Notes: generated by a model from the sequence alone, not told the origin. Positions 43,870-53,224 are shown, counted from the first letter of the stretch. The stretch is DNA of 64,000 nucleotides from Nitrospirota bacterium (GCA_021840255.1 JAKBYX010000004.1:112359-176358); one strand, 5' to 3'. Numbers and translations are program-made.

Positions 43870-45015
43870 ATGGTAATAGGAGTGCCCGCGGAGATCAAAA
43901 AGGAAGAGCACCGGGTAAGCCTGACCCCGGAAGGGGCAGCGGAGCTTGCCGGTCTTGGGCACACGGTGCTCGTTGAAAAAAACGCCGGTCTGGGCAGCGG
44001 GTTTTCCGATGAGCTTTACAGGGCGTCCGGCGCACGGATCGCTGATAGAGAATCCATATGGAACACAGCGGACCTGATAGTGAAGGTGAAGGAGCCGCTG
44101 CCGGAGGAATACGGATTTTTAAGGAAGGGACAGCTCCTTTTTACCTACCTTCACCTGGCCGCAAACCCCGGCCTTGCGAAGGCCCTTCTTGCAAGCGGCG
44201 TTTCCGCGTTTGCCTACGAAACCCTTGAGGAGGGCGGCAGGCTGCCGCTTCTGGCCCCCATGAGCGTGATCGCTGGGAGGATGGCCCCCCTTATGGGTGC
44301 GTATTATTTGCAGGAGAGCAAAGGGGGAAGCGGCGTTTTTGCGGCCGGGGCGGCCGGCGTTCCGCCCGCCAACTGTCTTATACTCGGGGCCGGCACCGCC
44401 GGGACCAACGCGGCCCGCGTGGCCTCCGCTGTCGGAATGGACACGACCGTCATTAACATAACGGCGGGCAGGCTCAGGGCGATAGATGAGATGTTTCTGG
44501 GCAGGGTAAAGACCCTTGCCCTCACCCGCAGCGGCCTCGTGGAGGCACTGAAGCAAGCCGATGTCGTGATAGGCGCCGTCCTTGTGCCGGGGGCCAAGGC
44601 GCCGGTGCTTATAGACAGAGAGGCGCTCCGGGTAATGAAGAAAGGCTCCGTGATCGTGGACATATCCGTAGACCAGGGCGGCACGGCGGAGACCTCGAGG
44701 CCCACCACCCATGACGCTCCCGTTTACGAGGTTGACGGCATCATCCACTACTGCGTTGCCAACATGCCGGGAGCCTACCCAAGGACCTCAACGCTCGCCC
44801 TTACAAACTCCACCCTGCCGTATATAAAATTGCTGGCCGGCGTGGAAAAAGGTTTTTTGTTTTTGGATGACCTCCTTAAAAAAAGTGCTCCCCTGAGAAG
44901 CGCGCTGAACGTCTATAAAGGCAGGGTCGTCCATCCCGCGGCAGCCTTGTCTCTGGGATTTGAACCTGCGGCTATAGAGTACCTCTCGACTGCAAAAGAA
45001 AAAAACAAAAAATAA
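43870..45015 (+). CDS. ald: Alanine dehydrogenase
   Basis: Interconverts L-alanine and pyruvate with NAD, linking nitrogen and carbon metabolism. 381 residues. Signatures: [20 protein letters not shown], the catalytic Lys/His region [11 protein letters not shown] and [12 protein letters not shown], and the NAD fold [17 protein letters not shown]. The C-terminal [16 protein letters not shown] block is diagnostic. An AAGGAGATGAGC site fixes the start. The inverted repeat just upstream may be its operator. Confidence 0.94.
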   Translation: MVIGVPAEIKKEEHRVSLTPEGAAELAGLGHTVLVEKNAGLGSGFSDELYRASGARIADRESIWNTADLIVKVKEPLPEEYGFLRKGQLLFTYLHLAANPGLAKALLASGVSAFAYETLEEGGRLPLLAPMSVIAGRMAPLMGAYYLQESKGGSGVFAAGAAGVPPANCLILGAGTAGTNAARVASAVGMDTTVINITAGRLRAIDEMFLGRVKTLALTRSGLVEALKQADVVIGAVLVPGAKAPVLIDREALRVMKKGSVIVDISVDQGGTAETSRPTTHDAPVYEVDGIIHYCVANMPGAYPRTSTLALTNSTLPYIKLLAGVEKGFLFLDDLLKKSAPLRSALNVYKGRVVHPAAALSLGFEPAAIEYLSTAKEKNKK

Positions 45016-45104
45016 GACCTTCCAGGATCCGAAAAATGTAAGAGAAAAAACCGCTTTAACCGCGCTCATCCGCGCTGAGCATATAATCGAAAACACAAAA
45101 ACTG

Positions 45105-45136
45105 TTGACACGACATATCTAATTGTGGTTATATGA
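45105..45136 (+). promoter_or_regulatory. Promoter and candidate operator of the arsR-RND operon
   Basis: TTGACA at 45105-45110 and TTATAT at 45129-45134 make a -35/-10 pair with 18-bp spacing, ending a few bases before the arsR ATG. An imperfect palindrome with arms CATAT (45114-45118) and ATATG (45131-45135) overlaps the promoter, where an ArsR-type repressor would be expected to bind. Confidence 0.6.
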
Positions 45137-45143
45137 TTATGTT

Positions 45144-45581
45144 ATGAATGAGCATTTAAGGGTTTTCAGGGCGCTGTCTGACGAGACCAGGTTGAGGATC
45201 CTTCTGCTGGTATCGGGACGGGAGCTTTGCGTCTGCCAGATAATGGCGGTGCTGGGGACCTCCCAGCCCCTTGTTTCCAGGAACCTGAACCTCCTTAAAG
45301 CGGCGGGTTTTCTGCTGTCCCGGAGGGAAAAGAAGCTGATGTTCTACAAGCTCCGGCCAGACCTTGAGGCCCACGGACTGGGGTTTGCCGGCGATATATT
45401 GAAGGACCTGGCCCGGACGGAACGGGCGGCGGAGGACCGGAGTTGCCTCCAGGAGTGCCAGGAGTTCCAGAAGACCACGGGCCGGTGCGATATGAAGTCT
45501 TTCAGGGAGTTCATAAGAAAAAAGAAAAAGCTTTCGTCCGGAAACGGGGCGGGAGCGGAAAGTCCTGGTGCGAGGAGATGA
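45144..45581 (+). CDS. ArsR-family metalloregulator
   Basis: A 145-residue winged-helix repressor. MNEHLRVFRALSDETRLRIL is the family start, and ELCVCQI (C29, C31) is the alpha3 thiolate site typical of arsenite/antimonite-sensing ArsR proteins. The recognition helix is TSQPLVSRNLNLLKAAGF. An added Cys-containing tail (RSCLQECQEFQ, GRCDMK) may contribute further ligands. Its stop overlaps the tolC-type start by ATGA, and it heads the RND operon, so it probably represses this operon until metal or metalloid binds. The frame starts seven codons earlier but the ATG at 45144 fits the family. Confidence 0.9.
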   Translation: MNEHLRVFRALSDETRLRILLLVSGRELCVCQIMAVLGTSQPLVSRNLNLLKAAGFLLSRREKKLMFYKLRPDLEAHGLGFAGDILKDLARTERAAEDRSCLQECQEFQKTTGRCDMKSFREFIRKKKKLSSGNGAGAESPGARR

Positions 45582-47014
45582 TATCCCGTAAATTTTTTCT
45601 TTTACGCGTTTTTTCTTCTTTTTTTTATTTTTCATTTTATTTTCTTTTTTCATTCTTTTTCCTTGCCCTGACGGCAGGGTCTGTCCGCATGGTCTTCGCG
45701 CAGGAAAATCCTTCTGCATCCGTGAAGGCAAATCCGCGGATGGACCTCCACCAGGCGGTGGAGACCGCCTTAAAGGAAAATCCCCGCATCAAGGCCGGCC
45801 ATTGGGCGGTCAAGGCCGCAAAGGAAGGCGTGGGGGTTTCGAAAGGACATTTTTATCCGTCCCTGTCCTTTGAAAGCCGTTATATGCGCACGGACAACCC
45901 CACGTATGTCTTCATGGCGAAGCTGGACCAGCAGAGGTTTGCGGCATCCGATTTTCAGATAAGCTCCCTGAACTCCCCGCCCGCCATAAATGATTTCCAG
46001 GACAGCTTCAGGCTGGACCAGGTGATCTATTCCAGAAGGCTCATCGCCGGTGAGAGGATGTCAAAGGAAGATGAGGCCGCGGAGGGCCTCGACTTTGAAA
46101 GGCTCAAAGAGAAGGTCACCATGGACACCGTTAAGGCATACCTTGGGGTCATAACGGCCCGCAACTTCCTGGACGCCGCGGACAAGGCGCTTAATGACAC
46201 CGGGGAGCACGAGAAACTGGCTAAGCTCCGTTATAATTCCGGTTTGGGTATGTATTCGGACGTGCTCCGGGCCGATGCCGCCCAAAAAGAGGCGCTGAAC
46301 GGGGTTGCCCTTGCCCAGGAAAACTACGAGGTGGCTAAGCGCGCTCTGGGCCTGGCAATCGGGGAGACCCAAAGCGTGGATGCCGGGGGAATATCCTATG
46401 AAATAGGTCTCAAGCCGATCGCTTTTTATTACGCAAGCGCGGAGGGCAGACCGGACATAAAGGCCATCGAGGCCGGGTATAAAAAAGCGGAAAACGGGGT
46501 GGAGTTTGCTTCCTCGGGGTATTTTCCCGAAGTGGGCGTAAGCGGCCAGTACCAGTGGAACGACCATCGCAGTCCGCTGGACGGAGAGGGCTCCAGCTAT
46601 ATGGCCACCGCCTTTCTCAGATGGAACCTCTTTGACGGCACCACGAGGGAGCACGAAGTAAGCCAGGCAAAGGCCAGGGCCATGCAGGCGCATGAAGGCC
46701 TTGAGGGCGCAAAGAAAGAGGCCGTCTTCATGGTGTTTGCGGCATATCAGGACGTCCTTGCAGCCCAAAAATCCCTGGCCTACGCCAGGGCCGAACTGGA
46801 TTCGGCCAAGGAGGGCAGAAGACTTGTGGAGCTCCGGTACAAAAATTCCCTCTCTCCGCTCATAGATGTTCTGGATTCGCAGGTCATGGTCGAGAAGGCA
46901 AGGACCGGGGTCATAGAGGCGCAAAACAGTTTGATCGAAAAATTTTTCATGCTCGGGTTTGAAAGCGGCAGGATTTCCGAATTCATACAAAAAGCTGGTC
47001 AGAACAAGGAGTAA
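45578..47014 (+). CDS. TolC-family outer-membrane efflux protein
   Basis: 478 residues. The N-terminal signal segment (MISRKFFLLRVFSSFFYFSF onward) is unusually long and rich in Phe, encoded by interrupted T runs; cleavage is likely after VFAQ. Two OEP repeats of helices and strands follow (PRMDLHQAVETALKENPRIK and the second at GVEFASSGYFPEVGVSG). It should form a trimeric outer-membrane exit duct for the RND pump encoded next. The start overlaps arsR (ATGA), implying coupling. Confidence 0.9.
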   Translation: MISRKFFLLRVFSSFFYFSFYFLFSFFFLALTAGSVRMVFAQENPSASVKANPRMDLHQAVETALKENPRIKAGHWAVKAAKEGVGVSKGHFYPSLSFESRYMRTDNPTYVFMAKLDQQRFAASDFQISSLNSPPAINDFQDSFRLDQVIYSRRLIAGERMSKEDEAAEGLDFERLKEKVTMDTVKAYLGVITARNFLDAADKALNDTGEHEKLAKLRYNSGLGMYSDVLRADAAQKEALNGVALAQENYEVAKRALGLAIGETQSVDAGGISYEIGLKPIAFYYASAEGRPDIKAIEAGYKKAENGVEFASSGYFPEVGVSGQYQWNDHRSPLDGEGSSYMATAFLRWNLFDGTTREHEVSQAKARAMQAHEGLEGAKKEAVFMVFAAYQDVLAAQKSLAYARAELDSAKEGRRLVELRYKNSLSPLIDVLDSQVMVEKARTGVIEAQNSLIEKFFMLGFESGRISEFIQKAGQNKE

Positions 47015-47015
47015 G

Positions 47016-48230
47016 ATGAAAAAAGTTTTTTATTTTTATTCGCGATTTTTATTTTTTATGTTTGATCTCTTGAAAAAACAGCGGAAACCCTTTACTGTGC
47101 TGGCCCTTGCGGTGCTTCCGCTGCTCGTGTCCTGCGGACATGAAAAACCCGGTCCGGGTGTGCAGAGGCCGGTGGTGGAGGGCGTAAGGACCGCGGAGGT
47201 CCGCATGATGTCCGTCCCTTCCATGTATCAGACCTCCGGCCAGGTGGAGTCAAAGAACTCCGCGCTTGTGGCCTCGAAGGTGATGGGCACGGTGACCTCC
47301 ATGCGGGTGGACAGGGGACAGGCGGTCCGGAAGGGACAGGTCCTTCTTACTATCGAGGCCGGGGACGCGCGCGAAAAAGTGGCGCAGGCCGGGCAGGGTC
47401 TTGCGCAAGCGGTGCAGGCCAAAAAGATGGCCGATGAGCAGGAGGCGCTTGCACGGACCACATATGGAAGATATAAAAAGCTCTATGACCAGAAGGCGCT
47501 CTCCCAGCAGGAATTTGACGAGATGAGTGCGAGGCTCCGGATGGCAGGCCTGAGACAGCAGGCGGCAGGCGCGGCGGTTGCCCAGGCCAGGGCCGCGCTC
47601 GCCGAGGCAAAGACGTATCTTGGATACACGGTGGTGAGGGCGCCAATAAGCGGGATAGTGCTGGACAAGAAGGTGGACACGGGCAGCATGGCAACGCCGG
47701 GGGCCCCGCTGATAGCCTTGGAGGAGCCAAGCTACAGGATATCGGCTTCTCTTGATGAACGCCTGCTTGGAAAAGTAAGGAAGGGCACGCCGGTGATGGT
47801 GGACATGCCTGCGGCGCGGGGCAGGAAGACATTCCCCATAACCCAGGTGACGCCGGGAATCGATCCCGCGACCCGGACCTTTAACGTCAAGATCGCGCTG
47901 CCTTATTCCGCGGGGCTGCAGAGCGGCCTTTATGTGAAGATATACGTGCCGTACGGACAAAGGAATGCCGTGATGGTGCCGGAGGCCGCCGTAGGCAGGC
48001 GCGGGCAGCTGCAGTTTGCCTATGCCGTGGGCAAAAACGGGGTGCTGGAGCTCCGCGCGCTGAGGACCGGGCAGGAGTACGACGGCTACGTGGAGGTGCT
48101 CTCCGGGCTCAGCCCTGGGGAGCGCGTTACGGTCTCCGGTTTTGAGGGCCTGAGTGAGGGCGACATTATAAAAGAGGCTCAAAGCGGGATTAAGCAGGCC
48201 CAGAGCGCCAAGGGGGCCAACGGCCGGTGA
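47016..48230 (+). CDS. RND periplasmic adaptor (membrane fusion) lipoprotein
   Basis: A 404-residue HlyD-type adaptor with signal peptide and lipobox LLVSC. A lipoyl/barrel-sandwich region (VMGTVTSMRVDRGQAVRKGQ), a long alpha-hairpin (VAQAGQGLAQAVQAKKMADE and on), then beta-barrel and membrane-proximal domains (APISGIVLDKKVDTGSMATP, GLYVKIYVPYG). It bridges the inner-membrane pump and the TolC-like duct. An AAGGAG site lies 4 nt upstream. A second Met at MFDLLKKQRKP is a possible shorter start. Confidence 0.92.
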   Translation: MKKVFYFYSRFLFFMFDLLKKQRKPFTVLALAVLPLLVSCGHEKPGPGVQRPVVEGVRTAEVRMMSVPSMYQTSGQVESKNSALVASKVMGTVTSMRVDRGQAVRKGQVLLTIEAGDAREKVAQAGQGLAQAVQAKKMADEQEALARTTYGRYKKLYDQKALSQQEFDEMSARLRMAGLRQQAAGAAVAQARAALAEAKTYLGYTVVRAPISGIVLDKKVDTGSMATPGAPLIALEEPSYRISASLDERLLGKVRKGTPVMVDMPAARGRKTFPITQVTPGIDPATRTFNVKIALPYSAGLQSGLYVKIYVPYGQRNAVMVPEAAVGRRGQLQFAYAVGKNGVLELRALRTGQEYDGYVEVLSGLSPGERVTVSGFEGLSEGDIIKEAQSGIKQAQSAKGANGR

Positions 48231-51200
48231 ACCACGATCATAAGCCGGCGCCTGAGATGCCGGAAAAGGAGAAATTCAAAAGCCGTCTTGGCATAGCTGG
48301 AAGGATCGCCAAGGCTTTCCTTACATCCAAGCTCACGCCCCTTATCGTGGCCGCCTCTCTTGTTGCGGGCGTTTTCGCGGTTATCGTCACTCCGCGCGAG
48401 GAGGACCCGCAGATACACGTCCCGATGATAGACGTATTTGTGAGCTATCCGGGGGCGTCCGCAAAGGAAGTGGAAAACCTGGTAACGAAGCCCATGGAGA
48501 GGCTTATCCGTGAGATCCCGGAGGTAGAATACGTCTACTCCACAAGCAAGCCCGGCCAATCTCTTATCATCGTCAGGTTTTACGTGGGGCAGGACATCAA
48601 CAAAAGCCTTGTGACCCTCTACACCAAGCTCATGTCCAACTACGACAAGATACCGCCTGGAGTGAGTCAGCCCCTTATAAAGCCAAAGTCCATAAACGAC
48701 GTGCCGGTGCTGGTCTATAACCTCTGGTCGGACAAATATACGTCTTACGAACTGAGGCGTGTGGCAGAGGGACTGGCCGACGAGATCAAAAAGGACCAGG
48801 ATGTCTCCGAGGTCACGGTCACCGGAGGCTCGCCCCGGCAGGTGCGTGTGGAACTGGACCCGGCCAGGCTCAAGGCCTTCCACCTTTCAGTAATGACCAT
48901 AGCCCAGGCCATTCGTGGGTCCAACTTCGCTACGCCTGAAGGGCAGCTTGAAAACGGCAACCAGAGCTTCCGCGTCGAGGCCGGCGGGTTCCTTGAAACC
49001 GCCGCGCAGGCGGGCGGCGTGGTGGTCGGGGTCTCGGGAGGCAGGCCTGTATATTTAAAGGATGTGGCCGCCATCAGCGACGGCCCCCAGGAGCCAAGCG
49101 ATTACGTCTTTATGGGCCTTGGCCCCTCTTTTAACAAAAAGGCGCGGCTGGGCGGAGGGCTGGAAAGCATTAAGCCCACTGCCAGGCTCTACGATGCTGT
49201 CACGATAAGCGTGGCCAAGAAAAAGGGCACCAATGCCGCCCTGTTGGCCGAAAGGCTGCGCTCCCGGATAGAGGCCGTAAAGGGCAGGCTCATCCCGGAT
49301 GGGGTAAGAATAAACATAGCCAGGAACTACGGGGCAACGGCGGAGCAAAAATCCGATGAGCTGCTGGAGCACATGCTCATCGCGACCATATCGGTCACCA
49401 TACTTGTGGCGCTGGCACTGGGCTGGAGGGAGTCGGCCGTGGTGGCGGTGGCCGTTCCGGTGACGCTTTCCCTGACGCTGCTCATAAACTATCTTTACGG
49501 GTACACACTGAACAGGGTCACTCTCTTCGCGCTCATCTTTTCCATAGGGATACTGGTGGACGACGCCATAGTTGTGGTGGAGAACATCCACCGGCATTTC
49601 AAGCTCTATGGTCCGGGGAAGCACAAGGTGGCCTATGCCGTGGATGAGGTTGGGAACCCGACAATACTGGCCACGTTCACCGTTATAGCGGCACTGCTGC
49701 CAATGGCCTTTGTCGGCGGGCTCATGGGCCCCTACATGAGGCCCATCCCGGTCGGGGCCTCGGCGGCGATGCTGTTTTCCCTGCTCATAGCCTTTATCGT
49801 AAGCCCGTGGCTAAGCTATAAGGTCCTGAAAAAAGTGAAGCACACGAAGCAGGAGGAAGGCCACGAGAGGAAAGAGTTGAGCGGCCTGGACCACATCTAT
49901 CACAAGGTCCTTTCCCCGCTGCTTGAAAGCAGAAAAAAGAGGATGATCGCCCTTGGGGGCGTGGTTGGCCTGCTGCTTTTGACTGTTTTAATGGTGCCGC
50001 TGAAGCTGGTTGATATGAAGATGCTGCCTTTTGACAACAAGAACGAGATGCAGGTGATAATAGACATGCCGGAGGGCACCACGCTGGAGACGACGGAGCA
50101 CGTGGCGTCCGATATGGGCGAGTATTTAAGGACAGTGCCTGAGGTCACCGACTTCCAGATCTACGCCGGAGCCGCCTCACCCTTCAACTTCAACGGGCTT
50201 GTACGGCACTATTACCTGAGGAATCAGCCCAACCAGGCCGACATACAGCTGAACATTGTGGATAAAAGCCGGAGGCCGGCCCAAAGCCATGACATTGCCA
50301 AGAGGATCAGGCCCGGTCTTGACCGCATCGCCGCCCTTTACGGGGCGAAGGTGAAGATAGCGGAGATCCCGCCCGGCCCTCCGGTGCTCGATACGCTTGT
50401 GGCCGAGGTCTACGGGCCAACGCTCAAGGGGCAGACCGAACTGGCCGGCAAGGTGATGGACATATTCAAATCCACCCCCGGCGTGGTGGACGTGGACTGG
50501 TATGTCGAGGCGCCGCAAAAGAAGCTGACCTTCACCGTGGACAAGACCAAGGCCGCGCTGGACGGCGTTTCAACGGAGGCGGCTGCCCAGACGCTGAGCG
50601 CATCCATGGAAGGGCTCCAGGCCGGTCTGGCGCACATGAAGGATGAGAGGGACCCGGTGCCCATTGTGCTGAGGCTGCCGGAAAAGGACCGTTCAAGCAC
50701 GAACAGCCTGTTTTCGCTCACCGTGCCCTCAAGGGACGGCACCCTTGTCCCTCTGGGCGAGATCGTGGACGTTAAGCAAGGCACGATAGACCAGTCCATT
50801 TACAGGAAGAACCTGCACCGTGTGGTGTACGTCATCGGGGATGTGGCGGGCAAGGAGGAAAGCCCGGTCTACGCCATTCTGAAGATGAAAAGCAGGATAG
50901 CGGGCCTCACGCAGGACGGCTTTAACGTAAAGCAGTATTTCTGGCACCAGCCGCTCATAGGCCAGAACTACTCGGTGAAATGGGACGGCGAATGGCATAC
51001 CACCTATGTTACCTTCCGCGACATGGGGATAGCCTTTGCCGCCGTGCTTGTGCTCATCTATATATTGGTGGTGGCCTGGTTCGGCAATTTTGCCGTCCCG
51101 CTGATCATAATGGCGCCCATACCGCTAACGCTGATAGGCATTCTGCCGGGGCATTTCATCTTCGGCGCGTTCTTTACTGCAACGAGCATGATAGGTTTCA

Positions 51201-51541
51201 TCGCGCTTGCGGGCATAATCGTCCGCAACTCCATACTGCTGGTGGATTTCGTGCAGATGGAGTGGGCCAGCTGCGATGACCTGAAGGGCGCTCTCATAAG
51301 GGCCGGAGCGGTGAGGTTCCGCCCCATAGCGCTAACGGCGGCCGCGGTTGTGGTGGGCGCCTCGGTTATTCTGTTTGACCCTATATTCCAGGGGCTTGCC
51401 ATATCCCTTATGTTCGGGGCGGTGGCCGCGACGGCCCTTACGCTTGTGGTTGTGCCGCTTCTGTATTACGAGTTTTTCAAGCGCAAGCCATGTCCGATGA
51501 AAAAAAATGACGAGGAGGATAATAAAGATGTATCTGCTTAA
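48227..51541 (+). CDS. RND-superfamily efflux pump, inner-membrane subunit
   Basis: A 1104-residue AcrB/MexB-like proton-driven transporter with 12 TM helices and two large periplasmic loops. It begins with LTPLIVAASLVAGVF and TPREEDPQIHVPMIDVFVSY, typical of the HAE/NFE-like branch. The TM4 proton-relay pair is intact in GILVDDAIVVVENIHRHF. The GTG start overlaps the adaptor stop (GTGA). The cargo is unknown; control by a CVC-type ArsR suggests a metal or metalloid-linked substrate, though drug efflux is equally possible on sequence grounds. Confidence 0.93.
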   Translation: MNHDHKPAPEMPEKEKFKSRLGIAGRIAKAFLTSKLTPLIVAASLVAGVFAVIVTPREEDPQIHVPMIDVFVSYPGASAKEVENLVTKPMERLIREIPEVEYVYSTSKPGQSLIIVRFYVGQDINKSLVTLYTKLMSNYDKIPPGVSQPLIKPKSINDVPVLVYNLWSDKYTSYELRRVAEGLADEIKKDQDVSEVTVTGGSPRQVRVELDPARLKAFHLSVMTIAQAIRGSNFATPEGQLENGNQSFRVEAGGFLETAAQAGGVVVGVSGGRPVYLKDVAAISDGPQEPSDYVFMGLGPSFNKKARLGGGLESIKPTARLYDAVTISVAKKKGTNAALLAERLRSRIEAVKGRLIPDGVRINIARNYGATAEQKSDELLEHMLIATISVTILVALALGWRESAVVAVAVPVTLSLTLLINYLYGYTLNRVTLFALIFSIGILVDDAIVVVENIHRHFKLYGPGKHKVAYAVDEVGNPTILATFTVIAALLPMAFVGGLMGPYMRPIPVGASAAMLFSLLIAFIVSPWLSYKVLKKVKHTKQEEGHERKELSGLDHIYHKVLSPLLESRKKRMIALGGVVGLLLLTVLMVPLKLVDMKMLPFDNKNEMQVIIDMPEGTTLETTEHVASDMGEYLRTVPEVTDFQIYAGAASPFNFNGLVRHYYLRNQPNQADIQLNIVDKSRRPAQSHDIAKRIRPGLDRIAALYGAKVKIAEIPPGPPVLDTLVAEVYGPTLKGQTELAGKVMDIFKSTPGVVDVDWYVEAPQKKLTFTVDKTKAALDGVSTEAAAQTLSASMEGLQAGLAHMKDERDPVPIVLRLPEKDRSSTNSLFSLTVPSRDGTLVPLGEIVDVKQGTIDQSIYRKNLHRVVYVIGDVAGKEESPVYAILKMKSRIAGLTQDGFNVKQYFWHQPLIGQNYSVKWDGEWHTTYVTFRDMGIAFAAVLVLIYILVVAWFGNFAVPLIIMAPIPLTLIGILPGHFIFGAFFTATSMIGFIALAGIIVRNSILLVDFVQMEWASCDDLKGALIRAGAVRFRPIALTAAAVVVGASVILFDPIFQGLAISLMFGAVAATALTLVVVPLLYYEFFKRKPCPMKKNDEEDNKDVSA

Positions 51542-51755
51542 GACCGATTCCTGGTACCTTGAGAGGACCGTGTTCCTGGTGGCCGGTTTTGTGGTGCTTC
51601 TGAGCCTGGCCCTGGCGGTGTTCGTAAACCCGTGGTGGATGCTGCTTGCCGCGTTCGCGGGCGTGAACCTGATAGTGTTCGCGGCAACCGGGTTCTGCAT
51701 GATGGCCAACATGCTTAAAAAGTTCTTTGGCCTGCAGCCAAGACTTGGGAGGTGA
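51528..51755 (+). CDS. DUF2892-family small inner-membrane protein
   Basis: A 75-residue protein starting MYLLKTDSWYLERTVFLVAG, with two TM helices and the DUF2892 signature (helix-NPWW-helix, then ATGFCMMANMLKKFFG). The family includes the membrane part of YgaP-type proteins and is often found beside rhodanese or metal-handling genes. It overlaps the RND stop by 14 bp with GAGGAGGA upstream, so it belongs to the operon. Cys in GFCMM is the conserved Cys of the family. Function unknown. Confidence 0.8.
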   Translation: MYLLKTDSWYLERTVFLVAGFVVLLSLALAVFVNPWWMLLAAFAGVNLIVFAATGFCMMANMLKKFFGLQPRLGR

Positions 51756-51764
51756 TCTTTAAAA

Positions 51765-51914
51765 GTGAGAGCGATCTATAACTGTCTTTGCCCCAAATGC
51801 GGCAGCATCTCTACGGCATATCTTGAAGATGATGCTCAGGCCGCGGGGCTTAAATGCCCGGAATGCGGGAGCAGCGGGCTGAATGCGCTGCCAAAGAACA
51901 TTTTTGGCACCTGA
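51765..51914 (+). CDS. Tiny zinc-ribbon protein, 49 residues
   Basis: A GTG start preceded by a strong GGGAGGTGA site gives MRAIYNCLCPKCGSISTAYL, then LKCPECGSSGLNALPKNIFG and stop. CPKCG and CPECG are two zinc-knuckle half-sites 27 residues apart, as in minimal zinc ribbons. It is the last gene of the arsR-RND operon, 9 bp after the DUF2892 gene. It may carry or sense the metal ion handled by the operon; that is inference. Confidence 0.75.
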   Translation: MRAIYNCLCPKCGSISTAYLEDDAQAAGLKCPECGSSGLNALPKNIFGT

Positions 51915-52067
51915 GGGCCCACAAGCTGTTAGGAGGGCCGTGCGCCCTCCGTGTGTTGGGACGGGATCGTCCCGTAGTGCCGTTCGCCGGGGTGTTGAGA
52001 AGGAACGACAGCGAATTTCAAAAAAATAAATAAGGGGGCGCGGCTTGCCGCGCCCCTGCTTTTTTTT
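51915..52067 (+). terminator. Structured 3' end and strong rho-independent terminator of the RND operon
   Basis: The final hairpin has perfect 10-bp arms (52035-52044 and 52047-52056, GGGGCGCGGC type) followed by TGC and a run of eight T. Before it lie two further hairpins: GGAGGGC/GCCCTCC at 51932-51950 and GGGACG/CGTCCC at 51958-51973. The successive stems suggest mRNA 3'-end protection as well as termination. Confidence 0.85.
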
Positions 52068-52333
52068 AATGAAGTTTTTTGTCTTAGATGACCATGGATT
52101 TTGGAACGTGTTTTACCTGCATGTTATTCGTCATAAACCGTAAGACTTCCTTTGGAAATAAATGCCTGCTTTAATGGGGGTCGGGTGCGAAATCCCCCTT
52201 CGACTCCGCACTGCGTGTAGACTCTTTAAGAAGCTAAGATTCTTCCCATACTTTCCCGTACTTTCACTTGAAAAGGACCTCCGAAATGTGCATAGTACAA
52301 TCAGTATTTTAAACGGGCCATTTGGGAGGATGT
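52068..52333. other. AT-rich intergenic region at start of an accessory patch
   Basis: About 265 bp with no convincing gene. A short GGGGGT...CCCCC inverted repeat lies near 52180-52205 and a GGGAGGA ribosome-binding site at its right end. Base composition shifts clearly toward AT from here to about 54300. Confidence 0.4.
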
Positions 52334-52594
52334 TTGAAAAAAACCTTGGTTATTTTACTGATTACTGCGGTAGGTAGTATTATCTTAATAGCCTGTGGTG
52401 TAAATCCTTTTCCTGCGATCAGTTTCGGTTTGCTAATTGCTTTCTTAATTTATGGTTTATGGAATCCTCCTCGGAAATACAAAACTTATTCTCTCACTGA
52501 CCAGCAAGAAGCCGCCCACAGAGCTTTAGGCGGCCATCGCCTACCAGATGCCTCTGACATAAAGCCACCACTAAAGAATAAGAATGGCCAATAA
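52334..52594 (+). CDS. Small AT-rich membrane protein, unknown
   Basis: An 86-residue protein from a TTG start (MKKTLVILLITAVGSIILIA), placed after GGGAGGA; a longer frame starts 12 nt upstream. Two hydrophobic helices followed by a polar tail with LTDQQEAAHRALGGHRLPDA. No family recognised. Codon use is AT-rich, unlike the chromosomal genes around it, so it is probably acquired. Its end overlaps the next gene by 11 bp. Confidence 0.6.
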   Translation: MKKTLVILLITAVGSIILIACGVNPFPAISFGLLIAFLIYGLWNPPRKYKTYSLTDQQEAAHRALGGHRLPDASDIKPPLKNKNGQ

Positions 52595-53129
52595 CAAGGA
52601 AATAAAAGGTAAATATGCTCCTAAAAAGAACGCCAATTTAATAAATTCAAAAATTATGATTGTACTTCGAAATACTGCGGCCATTTTGCTGTTTATAATT
52701 TCGGGTTATTTAATTTGTGTATTCACGGGAGCTGCTTCAATTTTGATTCCAGATAATACTATTTATGCTGGAGAGAAATCACCGTTTTTTTTAATATACA
52801 TATTTGCCATTGCCATTTTAGCTTTTTTCGGATTGTTTTTTAGGAAATTTAAGCGGTGGCGACGTGATCTTGGCATTATTTTTCTTCTAGGATGGTTTTT
52901 TTACATTCCATTTATGATGGGAACCATGATGGCCGTTTTTAATAGAGTTCGTTTTAATAAGATGATTGAAAAACATTTCACGGCTAATGGTTATTCGTTT
53001 ACTGCGTTTTCCTTTGTCAGCAGAATTATTTGGGTGATAAACTTGCTTTGCGCAATTTATTTCATTCGCGCAGATAGAGCGATTGTGAAACGGGGAAAAG
53101 AAAAAATTTGCAGAAAAATAAAAAAATAA
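52584..53129 (+). CDS. Predicted four-helix membrane protein, unknown
   Basis: 181 residues with a basic N terminus (MANNKEIKGKYAPKKNANLI) and four hydrophobic helices (about 28-50, 68-88, 96-116, 146-165). A KFKRWRRD basic loop lies between helices 2 and 3. It is AT-rich and overlaps the preceding small membrane-protein gene by 11 bp, so the two form a unit. I do not recognise a family. Immunity or membrane-stress roles are possible for such pairs in accessory DNA but unsupported. Confidence 0.65.
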   Translation: MANNKEIKGKYAPKKNANLINSKIMIVLRNTAAILLFIISGYLICVFTGAASILIPDNTIYAGEKSPFFLIYIFAIAILAFFGLFFRKFKRWRRDLGIIFLLGWFFYIPFMMGTMMAVFNRVRFNKMIEKHFTANGYSFTAFSFVSRIIWVINLLCAIYFIRADRAIVKRGKEKICRKIKK

Positions 53130-53196
53130 ATGAAAACTGATTCTTATCAATGTAATATGAAAACCAAGCACGTGCACTATGGGAAATAATCAAAGG

Positions 53197-53224
53197 AATT
53201 CGGGGGACACGATACTGAACTCTT
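53197..53224. repeat. REP-like palindromic remnant
   Basis: GAATTCGGGGGACACGATAC followed by TGAACTC. The GGGGACACGATAC motif with flanking GAATTC/GAACTC arms resembles palindromic repeats often left by REP-associated transposases. A similar GGGGACTGATCCC lies at 54416-54428. Confidence 0.4.

Noticed and set aside
46061..48883. Several long minus-strand frames antisense to the RND operon
   Set aside because: The plus strand carries an uninterrupted, overlapping operon with clear motifs; the antisense frames have no ribosome-binding sites or family features.
52162..52377. 71-codon plus-strand frame before the small membrane-protein gene
   Set aside because: It overlaps the start of the better-supported TTG-initiated gene in another frame, lacks a good ribosome-binding site, and its composition is not protein-like.
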